A DNA stretch of 64,000 nt from Streptomyces fagopyri. Lineage in GTDB: Bacteria > Actinomycetota > Actinomycetes > Streptomycetales > Streptomycetaceae. The translations under genes and the position numbers were made by a program. Positions 9,117-18,102 of the stretch are shown here, piece after piece (the first letter of the stretch is position 1; each line of letters starts with the position of its first letter). The stretch covers positions 8,556,001-8,620,000 of the forward strand of contig NZ_CP045643.1 of assembly GCF_009498275.1 (NCBI RefSeq), read 5' to 3'. The notes beneath the pieces are model-generated. The model did no database searches. It was not told where the DNA came from and saw nothing but the letters and a program-made list of their open reading frames with translations.

Positions 9117-9599
9117 ATGTCCGCCGAGGGTTTCACCACGTGTCTGTGGTTCGACGGCCGGGCCGAGGAGGCCGCCCACTACTACGTGTCGTTCTTCAAG
9201 AACTCGCGGCTCGGCCGGGTCGGCCGCTACACGGAGGCCGGACCGGGGCCGGCCGGTTCGGTGCTGGCGGCCGAGTTCGTGGCCAACGGGCAGCGGTTCG
9301 TCGCGCTGAACGGGGGCCCGCAGTTCACGTTCGACGAGGCGATCTCGTTCCAGATCCACTGCGCCGACCAGGAAGAGGTGGACCACTACTGGGACAGGTT
9401 CGTCGAGGACGGTGGCGAGGCCGGACCCTGCGGCTGGGTCAAGGACAAGTACGGCCTGTCCTGGCAGGTCGTCCCCTCCCGGCTCATCGACCTGATCAGC
9501 GACCCGGACGCGGAGAAGGCCGCGCGCACCACCCAGGCGATGCTCGGGATGTCCAAGCTGGACATCGCCGCCCTGGAGAAGGCGTACGCGGGGGAGTAG
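9117..9599 (+). CDS. PhnB-like VOC superfamily protein
   Basis: A 160-residue protein of the PhnB/3-demethylubiquinone methyltransferase-like branch of the glyoxalase (VOC) fold. FTTCLWFDGRAEEAAHYYVSFFKNSRLG and GPQFTFDEAISFQIHCADQEEVDHYWDRF, then CGWVKDKYGLSWQVVPSRL, are characteristic. Despite the family name, these proteins lack a methyltransferase SAM site, and the true substrate is unknown. The start ATG has a perfect GAGGAGG ribosome site. The gene stands alone, with about 230 bases before it and 160 after it. Confidence 0.87.
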   Translation: MSAEGFTTCLWFDGRAEEAAHYYVSFFKNSRLGRVGRYTEAGPGPAGSVLAAEFVANGQRFVALNGGPQFTFDEAISFQIHCADQEEVDHYWDRFVEDGGEAGPCGWVKDKYGLSWQVVPSRLIDLISDPDAEKAARTTQAMLGMSKLDIAALEKAYAGE

Positions 9600-9758
9600 C
9601 GCACCGGTGTCACGGCCGGCCCGATTCCCGGGAGGGAAGCGGGCCGACCGCGGCGAGGGGCGCGACCGCCCGGCCGGGACGGAACCCGCACGGCGGTCGT
9701 GAGACGGTTGCCCGACCACCCGGAACGGTGACCGGCACCGAACAGGAGAGGCCTTCGT

Positions 9759-10154
9759 ATGTCCCGCTACCCCGAGTTGAAGTACCGGACGGTCACCGCG
9801 TTCCAGCGGCGGATCGGCAATCCGCTGCTGCGGCGGCTGCCGGTGCAGACCCTGCTGGAGACCACCGGGCGCACCTCGGGTCTGCCGCGCCGGACACCCG
9901 TCGGCGGCCGTCTGACGGGGCGGGAGTTCTGGTTCGTCAGCGAGTACGGGGAGCGGTCGCAGTACGTGCGGAACATCAAGGCGGATCCTCGGGTACGGAT
10001 CCGGGTCAGGGGCCGGTGGTACGCCGGCGTCGCCCAGCTGATGCCCGGGGACGACGCCCGTGCGCGAATCAGGAGTCTGCCGCGGTTCAACAGCGCGGCG
10101 GTCCGCGTGATGGGCGCGGGACTGATGACGGTACGGGTCGACGTCACCGGTTGA
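9759..10154 (+). CDS. Deazaflavin (F420)-dependent nitroreductase family protein
   Basis: A 131-residue protein of the Ddn/DUF385 split-barrel family. The signature LLETTGRTSGLPRRTPVGG and the region YVRNIKADPRVRIRVRGRWYAGVA match this group. Members use reduced coenzyme F420 to reduce quinones, nitro compounds or similar electron acceptors. The short length is normal. The start ATG follows GGAGAGG. The downstream gene is convergent. Confidence 0.87.
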   Translation: MSRYPELKYRTVTAFQRRIGNPLLRRLPVQTLLETTGRTSGLPRRTPVGGRLTGREFWFVSEYGERSQYVRNIKADPRVRIRVRGRWYAGVAQLMPGDDARARIRSLPRFNSAAVRVMGAGLMTVRVDVTG

Positions 10155-10205
10155 GGCCGCCGGGCGCGGCGGAGTGGGCCGCCGGATCACCGCCGGGCCG
10201 CCTGC

Positions 10206-11225
10206 TCAGTGGCGCGGCGGCAGGTCGTTCACGAGGACGGCCGCTCCGTCGAAGCGGCCCGCCTTGAGATCCTGGAGGGCCCGCTGCGCCTGGGACAGGG
10301 GGTAGGTGTGAGTCGTGGCGCGGATTCCGTGCCGGGCCGCGAGCTTCAGGAGGTCCCGCCCGTCCTCCCGCGTGTTGGAGGTGACGCTGCGCAGTTCCTT
10401 CTCGTAGAACAGCTCGCTCTCGTAGCGCAGCGGCGGGGTGTCGCTCAGATGGATCCCGGCGACCGCCAGGATGCCGCCCCGGTCGAGCGCGCGCAGGGCG
10501 ACCGGGACCAGGTCGCCGACCGGCGCGAACAGGATCGCGCCGTCCAGGGGCTCGGGCGGTTCGTCGTACGCGCCGCGCGCGGAGGCGGCCCCGAGTTCGA
10601 GTGCGAGCCGACGGGCGGCGGGGTCACGGGTCAGGACGTGCACGGTGGCACCCCGCGCGAGGGCCAGCTGAGCGCACAGATGAGCGCTGCCGCCGAAGCC
10701 GTACAGTCCGAGCCGCCCACCCGGCGGCAGCGCCGTCCGCAGCAGGGCGCGGTGCCCGATGATGCCCGCGCACAGCAGCGGTGCCGACGCGACGTCGTCC
10801 ATGCCGTCGGGCAGCCGGTGGGCGAAGGCCGCAGGCACGGTCGTGTACTCCGCGTAGCCGCCGTCGGCGTCCCAGCCGGTGTACTCCGAGGCCGGACAGA
10901 GATTCTCGGCCCCTCGCGCGCAGTACGCGCAGGTGCCGTCCGTACGGCGCAGCCAGGCGACGCCCACCCGGTCGCCCGCCATGAAGCCGCGCACGTCCTC
11001 ACCCGCCGAGGCGACCACGCCGACGACCTCGTGGCCGGGTGTCACCTGGGGGCGGCGCACCGGCAGGTCGCCCTCGCTGACATGCAGGTCGGTGCGGCAC
11101 ACCCCGCAGGCCCGGACGTGCACGAGGAGTTCGTCGGACCGGGGCACCGGCACCGGTCGCTCCACGAAGCGCAGCGGTTCCCGCTCGATCGGCCCGGGTC
11201 GGGCCACCACCCACGCGCGCATCAT
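10206..11225 (-). CDS. Zinc-dependent alcohol dehydrogenase family protein
   Basis: A 339-residue medium-chain dehydrogenase. The catalytic-zinc Cys is in [11 protein letters not shown], followed by PGHEVVG. The structural-zinc loop reads [15 protein letters not shown]: the last three cysteines are there, but the first is Asp. The Rossmann motif is YGFGGSAH. It should oxidise an alcohol or reduce an aldehyde with NAD(P). Of two adjacent ATG codons (11225, 11222) the first is given; a GAGGGG lies upstream. It is divergent from the VOC protein that starts at 11389. Confidence 0.86.
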   Translation of the reverse strand: MMRAWVVARPGPIEREPLRFVERPVPVPRSDELLVHVRACGVCRTDLHVSEGDLPVRRPQVTPGHEVVGVVASAGEDVRGFMAGDRVGVAWLRRTDGTCAYCARGAENLCPASEYTGWDADGGYAEYTTVPAAFAHRLPDGMDDVASAPLLCAGIIGHRALLRTALPPGGRLGLYGFGGSAHLCAQLALARGATVHVLTRDPAARRLALELGAASARGAYDEPPEPLDGAILFAPVGDLVPVALRALDRGGILAVAGIHLSDTPPLRYESELFYEKELRSVTSNTREDGRDLLKLAARHGIRATTHTYPLSQAQRALQDLKAGRFDGAAVLVNDLPPRH

Positions 11226-11388
11226 CCCGTGTTCCGTCCCCTCGACGACCACCCGAGCGCCTTCTCCAGTGTCGTCCACGCGGCGCCGTCCGGCGCGCGG
11301 CGGCCCGGGAGCCTCGCTAGCGTGGCAGGGCGGCACAGCGTGCCGGACGCGACCCAGGAACCCGCCGCACCAGGAAGAGTGGAACACC

Positions 11389-12186
11389 ATGGCCGTACAG
11401 CCCGAGGGAACGCCCTGTTGGGCGGACGCGATGTTCAGTGATGTCGAGGGAGCGAAGAGCTTCTACGGTGACGTGCTCGGCTGGACGTTCGGCGAGTCGT
11501 CCTCGGAGTACGGCAACTACACGCAGGCGTACGCGAACGGCAAGGCGGTGGCCGCCGTCGTCCCGCCGATGCCCGGCCAGGAGGGGCAGTCCGCCTGGTG
11601 CCTCTATCTCGCGTCACCGGACGCGGACGCCACCGCCGCGAAGATCCGCTCGCACGGCGGCGAGGTCCTGATGGACCCGATGAAGGTCGGCGACTTCGGT
11701 TCGATGCTGATCGCCCGTGACCCGGCCGGCGCCGTGTTCGGAGTGTGGCAGGCCGGCCGTCACGAGGGCTTCGAGGCGCGCGCCGTGCCCGGCGCCTACT
11801 GCTGGGCGGAGATCTTCACCCGCGAGCCGGGGAGGACGGACGCCTTCTTCCCGGCCGTCTTCGGCTACCACGCGAAGCAGCTGGAGGACTCCGCCGTCGA
11901 CTTCCGGCTCTACGACCTCGGGCAGGACCCGGTCCTCGGCCGTATGAGGATGACGGACGAGTTCCCGCCCGAGGTCCCCTCGTACGTCAACGTCTATTTC
12001 ACCGTCGACGACTGCGACGCGGCGGTCGCCAGGGCGACCGAGCGCGGCGCGATCCTCCGCTTCGGCCCGATGACCAGCCCGTTCGGCCGGTTCGCCGCGC
12101 TGAGCGACCCCCAGGGCGCGGCGTTCTCCGTGATCGACGTCGCCACGACCGAGGGCTCGATGCCGAAAGCGACCGAGGTGACCTGA
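11389..12186 (+). CDS. Two-domain VOC (glyoxalase-like) protein
   Basis: A 265-residue protein with two tandem VOC units: about residues 8-120 ([27 protein letters not shown]...) and 135-255 ([27 protein letters not shown]...). Such proteins are related to glyoxalases, dioxygenases and antibiotic-binding resistance proteins. Metal ligands are not complete enough to choose an activity. The ATG is preceded by GGAAGAG. It diverges from the alcohol dehydrogenase with about 160 bases between them. Confidence 0.87.
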   Translation: MAVQPEGTPCWADAMFSDVEGAKSFYGDVLGWTFGESSSEYGNYTQAYANGKAVAAVVPPMPGQEGQSAWCLYLASPDADATAAKIRSHGGEVLMDPMKVGDFGSMLIARDPAGAVFGVWQAGRHEGFEARAVPGAYCWAEIFTREPGRTDAFFPAVFGYHAKQLEDSAVDFRLYDLGQDPVLGRMRMTDEFPPEVPSYVNVYFTVDDCDAAVARATERGAILRFGPMTSPFGRFAALSDPQGAAFSVIDVATTEGSMPKATEVT

Positions 12187-12245
12187 GCCCGGACGGGACG
12201 CGGGAACGGAGGGCGGGCCGCGCGGGGGGGCGCCCTCGCAGGCCG

Positions 12246-12485
12246 ATGACGGTCCTGGACCCGGACCAGATGTGCGCGGCGAAGGGCGTGCCGGGCGATC
12301 ACGTCGTGACGCGGGAGACGCTGCCGGTCAGCGCGCGGTGCGTGACGTCGGACGGCGTGGGAACCGAGCTGGTGCCGGGCTGGGTGAATCCCGTGATCTC
12401 CGTGGGCCTCACGCCGCTGGTGCTCGCCCTCGTCTCAGGGACCCTCGCGGTCGTGCGCCGGCGTCCCACCCCCGCGGTGCGGTGA
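12246..12485 (+). CDS. Small membrane protein, 79 aa, unknown function
   Basis: A short frame with Streptomyces-like codon use. It begins MTVLDPDQMCAAKGVPGDHVV, has two cysteines about 23 residues apart (CAAKG...ARC), a short hydrophilic part, then one hydrophobic segment (PVISVGLTPLVLALVSGTLAVV) and a basic tail RRRPTPAVR. This suggests a single-span membrane protein with an outside N-terminus and a possible disulfide. No strong ribosome site is visible, so the start is uncertain. I do not know its role. Confidence 0.6.
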   Translation: MTVLDPDQMCAAKGVPGDHVVTRETLPVSARCVTSDGVGTELVPGWVNPVISVGLTPLVLALVSGTLAVVRRRPTPAVR

Positions 12486-12532
12486 TCCACCGGGCTCGAC
12501 GGACCTGCCGAGGCTCGGTCCCGCCGGCGGGC

Positions 12533-13357
12533 TCAGCCACCGGCCGGGAGGTCCGCCGCCACCTCGGCGAACGCCGCGATCAGGGTCGAGCGACGGCCGG
12601 ACTCCCAGGCCAGCAGCACCTGGTCGGGCTCGGCGTCCGGCACGGGTACGTAGGTGATGTCCGGCCGCGAATACTGCTCGGCGACCGAGTGCGGGACCAG
12701 CGTGATACCGGTCCCGGCGGCGACGGACTCGAACTTCTCCTCGATGGTGCGGATCGGTACGTCCCCGGGGCGCGGGTCGGCGTAGCGCAGCCAGTTCTCG
12801 TCGTCGAGGTCGGTGAGCGCGAGCTCCTGCTTGCCGGCGAGCCGGTGGCCCTCCGGCAGCATCGCCACCCTGGGTTCGCTGTACAGCGGCAGCAGCGTCA
12901 GGCCCTCCTCCCGGACCGGCCGGCGGACGTAGGCCAGGTCGACGGAGCCGTCCAGGATCAGCTGCTCCTGGTCGTCCCATTCGACGCGGCGTGCCTTGAC
13001 CTCCACCGCCGGGTGCAGCGCACCGAACGCACGCAGCGCCCGGGTGACGACGATCCCGGCGCGGAAGCCGACGACCAGGCGGCGGGGGCCGCGGGAGGCT
13101 TGGTGGGCGCGCTGCCGGGCCGCGTCGGCGGACGCGAGCAACAGGCGTGCGTCGTCGAGGAGTTGAACTCCCGCCCGGGTCAGCCTCACCTGATGGCTGT
13201 CCCGGAGGAACAGCTCGGCGTCCAAGTCCTTCTCCAGTGCCCGGATCTGACGGCTGAGCACCGGCTGGGAGATGTGCAGGCGCTCGGCGGCGCGTCCGAA
13301 GTGCAGCAGCTCCGCGACGGTCACGAAGTAGCGGACCTTGCGCAGGTCGAGGTCCAT
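12533..13357 (-). CDS. LysR-family transcriptional regulator
   Basis: A 274-residue LysR protein. The N-terminal winged helix reads MDLDLRKVRYFVTVAELLHFGRAAERLHISQPVLSRQIRALEKDLDAELF, followed by a coiled linker and the two-lobe effector domain (about residues 90-265). The start is ATG 13357 with AAGGGA upstream. It is divergent from the SDR gene (13506), and the 148-base space between them is the likely operator region. The effector is unknown. Confidence 0.92.
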   Translation of the reverse strand: MDLDLRKVRYFVTVAELLHFGRAAERLHISQPVLSRQIRALEKDLDAELFLRDSHQVRLTRAGVQLLDDARLLLASADAARQRAHQASRGPRRLVVGFRAGIVVTRALRAFGALHPAVEVKARRVEWDDQEQLILDGSVDLAYVRRPVREEGLTLLPLYSEPRVAMLPEGHRLAGKQELALTDLDDENWLRYADPRPGDVPIRTIEEKFESVAAGTGITLVPHSVAEQYSRPDITYVPVPDAEPDQVLLAWESGRRSTLIAAFAEVAADLPAGG

Positions 13358-13505
13358 GGCGATCCCTTTCAGCCGTCCCTTCCGCCGTGCCGGCCCGCCG
13401 ACGGCGATGCCTCCAGGGTATCGCCGGCGCCGGAAGAGGTCTTGGACGGCGGTGGGGAGGCGGGCGCAGGCTGGATCACATCGGATCAACGTGAAGGGAA
13501 ACGTC

Positions 13506-14225
13506 ATGGACCTGCGAGGACAGCGCGTCGTCGTCATCGGCGGCACGGCCGGGATCGGGTTCGCGGTCGCCGAGGCGAGCGCGCGGGAGGGCGCCGGGGT
13601 GGTCGTCGCCTCGCGGCGGCGGGAGAGCGTGGACGCCGCGCTGAAGGGGCTGCCTGACGGCGCCGAGGGGCACACCCTCGACGCCACCGACGAGGACGCG
13701 TTGCGCGCCTTCTTCGGGCGGGTCGGGGAATTCGACCACCTCGTCTACACGGCCGGTGAGTCCCTGCTGATGGGGAGCCTCGCGGAGTCGGATCTCGGGC
13801 AGGCCCGGCGTTTCCTGGACACGCGTCTGTGGGGAGCGTACGCGGCGGTGAAGTACGGCGCCGCCTCCATCCGGCCGGGCGGTTCGGTGGTGCTGACCAC
13901 CGGGACGGCGGGTCGGCGCCCCCTGCCGGGTACGAGCGTGGCGGCGAGTCTGTGCGGAGCGATGGAGTCGCTGGCGCGCGCTCTCGCCCTGGAGCTGGCA
14001 CCGGTCCGGGTGAACGCGGTCTCGCCGGGCGTGGTCCGCACCGAACTCTGGCGTGACCTGGCCGAAGAGGAACGGGACGGGCTGTTCCGGACCTCCGCCG
14101 AGTCCCTTCCGGTGGGCCGGGTGGGCACGGCGGAGGACGTCGCGGAGGCGTATCTGTACCTGATGCGCGGCGGCTACAGCACGGGATCCGTCGTGGTCGT
14201 GGACGGCGGTGGCGTCCTGGTCTGA
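13506..14225 (+). CDS. SDR-family oxidoreductase lacking the YxxxK pair
   Basis: A 239-residue Rossmann protein. The cofactor motif GGTAGIGFA is present, as are the late SDR motifs RVNAVSPGVV and SVVVVDGGG. At the usual catalytic position the sequence reads GTSVAASLCGAMESL, so the Tyr and Lys of the YxxxK motif align with Ala and Cys. The protein may therefore bind NAD(P) without classic SDR chemistry, or use other residues. It is paired divergently with a LysR regulator and followed by a strong hairpin. The start ATG has GAAGGGAAA before it. Confidence 0.85.
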   Translation: MDLRGQRVVVIGGTAGIGFAVAEASAREGAGVVVASRRRESVDAALKGLPDGAEGHTLDATDEDALRAFFGRVGEFDHLVYTAGESLLMGSLAESDLGQARRFLDTRLWGAYAAVKYGAASIRPGGSVVLTTGTAGRRPLPGTSVAASLCGAMESLARALALELAPVRVNAVSPGVVRTELWRDLAEEERDGLFRTSAESLPVGRVGTAEDVAEAYLYLMRGGYSTGSVVVVDGGGVLV

Positions 14226-14228
14226 GCC

Positions 14229-14266
14229 GTGCGCGGCCCGGCCGTGGGGACGACCGGGCCGCGCAC
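14229..14266 (+). terminator. Hairpin terminator after the SDR gene
   Basis: Arms GTGCGCGGCCCGG (14229-14241) and CCGGGCCGCGCAC (14254-14266) form a perfect 13-bp stem with a 12-base loop, four bases after the stop. No T tract follows, as is usual in Streptomyces. Confidence 0.7.
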
Positions 14267-14280
14267 GCGCCGGTGACCGG

Positions 14281-14440
14281 GAACGCCGGTGCCGGTGACC
14301 GGGCGGACCAGCGCCGGTGACCGGGCGGACCAGCGCCGGTGACCGGGCGGACCGGTGCCGGTGTTCCGGACGAGCTCCGCGCGGGTCTTCCGGGTGAGTC
14401 CGGCGTCGGTGTTCCGGCCGAACTCGACGCCGGTGTTCCG
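14281..14440. repeat. 22-bp tandem repeat and degenerate continuation
   Basis: About three near-exact copies of CGCCGGTGACCGGGCGGACC plus two bases lie in the spacer before the chitinase. They are followed by looser units containing GCCGGTGTTCCGG. No convincing gene is in this stretch. Confidence 0.75.
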
Positions 14441-14559
14441 GCCGAGCCCGGAGGCCCATGTCGACGAACCGCGCGTGCCGGGCGGCGGTCGCGACGGTCG
14501 CGACGGCTGCCAACTTCACCCCAGCTAACGGCACTTCCGCGCCAACGTTGTCGGATCCA

Positions 14560-14602
14560 ACTGGTCTACACCCTTGACTGGTACAGACCAAGGCGGTTGA
14601 GT
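14560..14602 (+). promoter_or_regulatory. Chitinase promoter with DasR-like direct repeats
   Basis: Two repeats, TGGTCTACACCC (14562-14573) and TGGTACAGACCA (14579-14590), are 17 bases apart. Their outer halves also form an inverted repeat. They resemble the 12-bp direct repeats of Streptomyces chitinase promoters and the DasR operator ACTGGTCTAGACCACT. A TTGACT (14574-14579), 17-base spacer and TTGAGT (14597-14602) could be the -35/-10, overlapped by the repeats. Confidence 0.7.
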
Positions 14603-14724
14603 GTGGCCCCACCACACCCCCCACCGTGGCCGCCCCGGATTCCGCGACCGACCCCCTCGGCGCGTGCGCACAAGGCTCTGTCCCTGCCTCCGGTGCGGCC
14701 TGGCACCGCAAAGGAACTGATCCT

Positions 14725-15612
14725 GTGTCGAAGCGCCGCCTCTCCGCCCTCCTGGCCGCGATCGTGGTCGGAACAGCCGCCCCGGTCCTGCTGCCGGCAG
14801 CAGGAGCTTCCGCCGCGTCCTGTTCTAGCTATCCGAACTGGGTGGCCGGCAGGTCGTACGCCGCCGGCAACATCGTCCGCTACACCGACGGCAAGGCCTA
14901 CATCGCCGAGCACGACAACCCGGGCTACGACCCCGTCATCAGCACCTGGTACTGGGAGCCGTACGCCTGCGACAGCGGCTCCACGAACCCCTCCGGCTTC
15001 GTCGTGAGCGAGGCGCAGTTCAACCAGATGTTCCCGAACCGGAACTCCTTCTACAGCTACAACGGCCTCAAGAACGCGCTGAGTTCCTACCCGGGCTTCG
15101 CCAACACCGGGAGCGACACCGTCAAGAAGCAGGAGGCCGCGGCCTTCCTCGCCAACGTCAACCACGAGACCGGCGGACTGGTCTACGTCGTGGAGCAGAA
15201 CACCGCCAACTACCCGCACTACTGCGACTGGAGCCAGCCCTACGGCTGCCCGGCCGGCCAGTCCGCGTACTACGGGCGGGGCCCGATCCAGCTCAGCTGG
15301 AACTTCAACTACAAGGCCGCGGGCGACGCGCTCGGCATCGACCTGCTGGGCAATCCCAACCTGGTCCAGACCGACGCCTCCGTCGCCTGGAAGACGGGAC
15401 TCTGGTACTGGAACACGCAGTCGGGCCCCGGCACCATGACGCCGCACAACGCGATGGTCAACAGTGCCGGATTCGGCCAGACCATCCGGAGCATCAACGG
15501 CTCCCTGGAGTGCGACGGCAGGAACCCCGCGCAGGTCCAGAGCCGTGTGGACGCCTACCAGCGGTTCGTACAGATCCTGGGCACCTCGGCGGGCGCCAAC
15601 CTCTACTGCTGA
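14725..15612 (+). CDS. Secreted GH19 chitinase with N-terminal chitin-binding domain
   Basis: A 295-residue secreted enzyme. The signal peptide (SKRRLSALLAAIVVGTAAPVLLPAAGASA) is followed by a CBM5/12-type chitin-binding domain (SYPNWVAGRSYAAGNIVRYTDGKAYIAEH...WYWEPYAC). A family 19 catalytic domain starts near residue 95. Catalytic acids are Glu148 in NHETGGL and Glu157 in VVEQN. YYGRGPIQLSWNFNY is a family signature. The arrangement matches ChiC/ChiF-type Streptomyces chitinases, which hydrolyse chitin with inversion. GTG 14725 is chosen because it begins the signal peptide. The promoter carries DasR-like repeats, so induction by N-acetylglucosamine or chitin is likely. Confidence 0.93.
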   Translation: MSKRRLSALLAAIVVGTAAPVLLPAAGASAASCSSYPNWVAGRSYAAGNIVRYTDGKAYIAEHDNPGYDPVISTWYWEPYACDSGSTNPSGFVVSEAQFNQMFPNRNSFYSYNGLKNALSSYPGFANTGSDTVKKQEAAAFLANVNHETGGLVYVVEQNTANYPHYCDWSQPYGCPAGQSAYYGRGPIQLSWNFNYKAAGDALGIDLLGNPNLVQTDASVAWKTGLWYWNTQSGPGTMTPHNAMVNSAGFGQTIRSINGSLECDGRNPAQVQSRVDAYQRFVQILGTSAGANLYC

Positions 15613-15840
15613 CCGACACCCGCGGGCCCGGCCGTCCGGCCCCGGCGACCGCGTCGTCCCCGGGAGCGGCCGGCCCACGGCGTTCCGGGGGGCGGTGGCC
15701 CAGGTCGGCGCCCTGAGTCACCGGGGGAGTCGGCTCCGGCACGGCGCCGCCCGAGCGGCCTCGTGGTCCGCCCCGACCCCACCGGCCCGTCGCGCTCGAT
15801 CACCGACCGCGCGACGGACGGTCGGCGTCGCGAGCCCCCG

Positions 15841-15881
15841 GCCCGCCCCGGAGAGAATGACGCGTTCTCTCCGGGGCGGGC
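15841..15881 (+). terminator. Strong 17-bp hairpin terminator
   Basis: Arms 15841-15857 and 15865-15881 (inner part CCGGAGAGAA / TTCTCTCCGG) form a perfect 17-bp stem with a 7-base loop. It lies 230 bases after the chitinase in a 383-base spacer that holds nothing else recognisable. It may end the chitinase message or shield the next gene. Confidence 0.75.
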
Positions 15882-15995
15882 CCGTCCGCTTCACCCCGGG
15901 GCAACCATGCGCATGCGGTATTCGTCCCCTCTTGTGGCTGTGGCACGTCCGGGCGGCCGAACCCCCCCACAGGCATGGCGAGCGAAAGAGACCGC

Positions 15996-17012
15996 ATGCT
16001 CCGCATCCACTTCACGTCGGACGACCTCCAGAACATCCGAGTGGCCCGTCAACCCGATCCCTTGTGGGAACTGATGTGCAGTGTGTGCCGGCTGGAGACC
16101 GGCCAGGGATCACTCGAATTCGGACACTGGCGGCGTTCCGTCTCCCAACGGTTCGCGGGTGACTCGACCGTCGGCCGCGCACTGCGCCCCTTACGGACCC
16201 TGATTCCCTCGACCGGCTACATTCCGGATTTCCTCACCCCACCGGTCACCGGTGGGGGACTGTCCGCCGGCCTCGACCAGCTGCTGCGCACCCCGCGCTC
16301 CCAAGTGGTCCGTGAGATGTCGCGGCTGGCCGAGTCCCGCCCCGTGCCGACCTGGGCCGGCTCGCTGGGCCGCCCGGGCGGCGACGCGCTCAAGTCGCTG
16401 GCGAACGCCCTGGGCGTCTACTTCCGAGGCGTGCTCGAACCGCACTGGCCGCACATCCGCTCGGCGGTGGGCAACGATGTCGGGGTGCGCTCCCGCGCCC
16501 TGCTCGACGGCGGCACCCAGGCGCTGCTCGAAGGCATGCGTCCGATGGCGCGCTGGAACGCGCCGGTGCTCGAAGTGAACTACCCCGTCGAGCGCGACCT
16601 GTATCTGGAGGGCCGGGGACTGCTCCTCGTCCCCTCCTACTTCTGCTGGCGCCGGCCCACGGCACTGGCGGACCCCGGTCTCGACCCCGTGCTCGTCTAC
16701 CCGGTGGCGAAGACACCCCTCGCCCTCGCGGACGGCACCGACGACGGGGTCGGACGCCTGCTGGGCCGCACCCGAGCGGCCGTACTGACCGAGGTGGCCG
16801 GACAGAGCGCCCGCACCACCTCCGAGGTCGCCGAGGCCGTGGGGATCGCGCTGCCCAGCGCCAGCTACCAGATCGGCGTACTGCGCGACGGTGGCCTCGT
16901 GGCCAGCCGTCGCGACGGCAAGTACGTCCTGCACACGGCCACCCTGCTGGGCCTGCGGCTGCTCGGCTCCGGCCCCCGGATCCGGGTGCGGGAGCCGCGC
17001 CCCGTGCGGTGA
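15996..17012 (+). CDS. ArsR-type winged-helix regulator (DUF5937-like)
   Basis: A protein of about 338 residues. The N-terminal 250 residues (MLRIHFTSDDLQNIRVARQPDPLWELMCSV...) are of the kind found in large Streptomyces ArsR-like regulators. The C-terminal 80 residues form a winged helix (RTRAAVLTEVAGQSARTTSEVAEAVGIALPSASYQIGVLRDGGLVASRRDGKYVLHT). It probably binds DNA as a repressor of unknown targets. ATG 15996 is preferred because homologous proteins begin MLRIHFT and a GAAAGAGA lies before it. ATG 15975 would add seven residues. Confidence 0.85.
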   Translation: MLRIHFTSDDLQNIRVARQPDPLWELMCSVCRLETGQGSLEFGHWRRSVSQRFAGDSTVGRALRPLRTLIPSTGYIPDFLTPPVTGGGLSAGLDQLLRTPRSQVVREMSRLAESRPVPTWAGSLGRPGGDALKSLANALGVYFRGVLEPHWPHIRSAVGNDVGVRSRALLDGGTQALLEGMRPMARWNAPVLEVNYPVERDLYLEGRGLLLVPSYFCWRRPTALADPGLDPVLVYPVAKTPLALADGTDDGVGRLLGRTRAAVLTEVAGQSARTTSEVAEAVGIALPSASYQIGVLRDGGLVASRRDGKYVLHTATLLGLRLLGSGPRIRVREPRPVR

Positions 17013-17043
17013 GCGGTCGCCGGGGCGTGGCATGATCGGGGCC

Positions 17044-17757
17044 ATGCTTGAACGCGTTGTGGCCGCCTGTGACGGGGCTTCGAAGGGAAACCCGGGACCG
17101 GCCGGATGGGCGTGGGTCGTCGCCGACGGCGAGGAGACGCCGACCCGCTGGGAGGCCGGGCCACTGGGCAGGGCGACGAACAATGTCGCCGAACTCACCG
17201 CGCTGGAGCGCCTGTTGACCGCGATGGCGCCGGAGGTCCCGCTCGAGATCCGGATGGACTCGCAGTACGCGATGAAGGCCGTCACGACCTGGCTGCCCGG
17301 CTGGAAGCGCAAGGGATGGAAGACGGCCTCCGGCAAGCCGGTCGCCAACCAGGAACTCGTCGCGCGCATCGACGAACTCCTCGGCGGCCGCTCCGTGGAG
17401 TTCCGCTACGTCCCCGCCCACCAGGTCGACGGCGACCGGCTGAACGACTTCGCCGACCGAGCGGCGAGCCAGGCCGCCGTGGTCCAGCAGCCGGCCGGCA
17501 GCGACCTCGGCTCCCCGGAGCCGCCGGCGTCCCCGGACACGCCCGCCTCGGGCGCCGTCCGTCGCCGCGCCACGGCCAAGACGCCCCGGCAGGGCGCGCC
17601 GGCCGCACGGCAGGGCGCGTCGGTCCGCACGATCAAGGCCAAGTTCCCCGGCCGCTGCGTGTGCGGCCGTTCGTACGCGACGGGTGAGTCCATCGCCAAG
17701 AACGACCAGGGCTGGGGACATCCCGAGTGCCGTACATCCGAGACGAGCGACGCCTAG
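17044..17757 (+). CDS. rnhA: Ribonuclease HI with C-terminal Cys-rich extension
   Basis: A 237-residue protein. Residues 1-145 are RNase H type I with the DEDD residues Asp10 (ACDGASKGNPGPAG), Glu50 (NNVAELTALE), Asp72 (MDSQYAMK) and Asp138 (NDFADRAA), and His126 (PAHQVD). It cleaves RNA in RNA-DNA hybrids. A proline/alanine-rich linker follows, then a C-terminal module AKFPGRCVCGRSYATGESIAKNDQGWGHPEC with CxC and HxxC that could bind zinc. An in-frame ATG at 17032 would add four residues. It converges with the tyrosinase operon. Confidence 0.88.
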   Translation: MLERVVAACDGASKGNPGPAGWAWVVADGEETPTRWEAGPLGRATNNVAELTALERLLTAMAPEVPLEIRMDSQYAMKAVTTWLPGWKRKGWKTASGKPVANQELVARIDELLGGRSVEFRYVPAHQVDGDRLNDFADRAASQAAVVQQPAGSDLGSPEPPASPDTPASGAVRRRATAKTPRQGAPAARQGASVRTIKAKFPGRCVCGRSYATGESIAKNDQGWGHPECRTSETSDA

Positions 17758-18102
17758 GGCTCCGGTGGTCCCGCCCCGCTCCGGGGCGCGCGGTGACGAG
17801 CCGACCGCCGGACCGCACCGGAACGAACGGCGGTCGCGCGGGCCGGGAGGTCCGTGCGAGCGGCGCAGGCAGATCTCCGGCCGCTGCCGGTCCCGCGGGT
17901 GTGGCCGACGCCGCGCGGTGGAGGCGAGCGCGGTCTGCGACAGATCGCGGCCCTGTTCCCGGTCACCGGTCGGCAGGTATGCCGTGCGCGGCGGCGATCT
18001 CGACCGCGTCGGCGGCCGGCGACGCGGTGGCCCCGCCCTGGGAAGGGCCACCGCACCGTGCCCGCCGTCGGCAGGGGAGTGCCTCGGCCGGGCGGTCCCG
18101 GG
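17758..18102. other. Intergenic space without recognisable gene
   Basis: A GC-rich 345-base space between the convergent rnhA and melC2. I see no gene with convincing codon use and no clear hairpin terminator. Confidence 0.6.

Noticed and set aside
14281..14440. Repeats considered as CRISPR
   Set aside because: Units are directly adjacent without unique spacers, and no cas genes are present.
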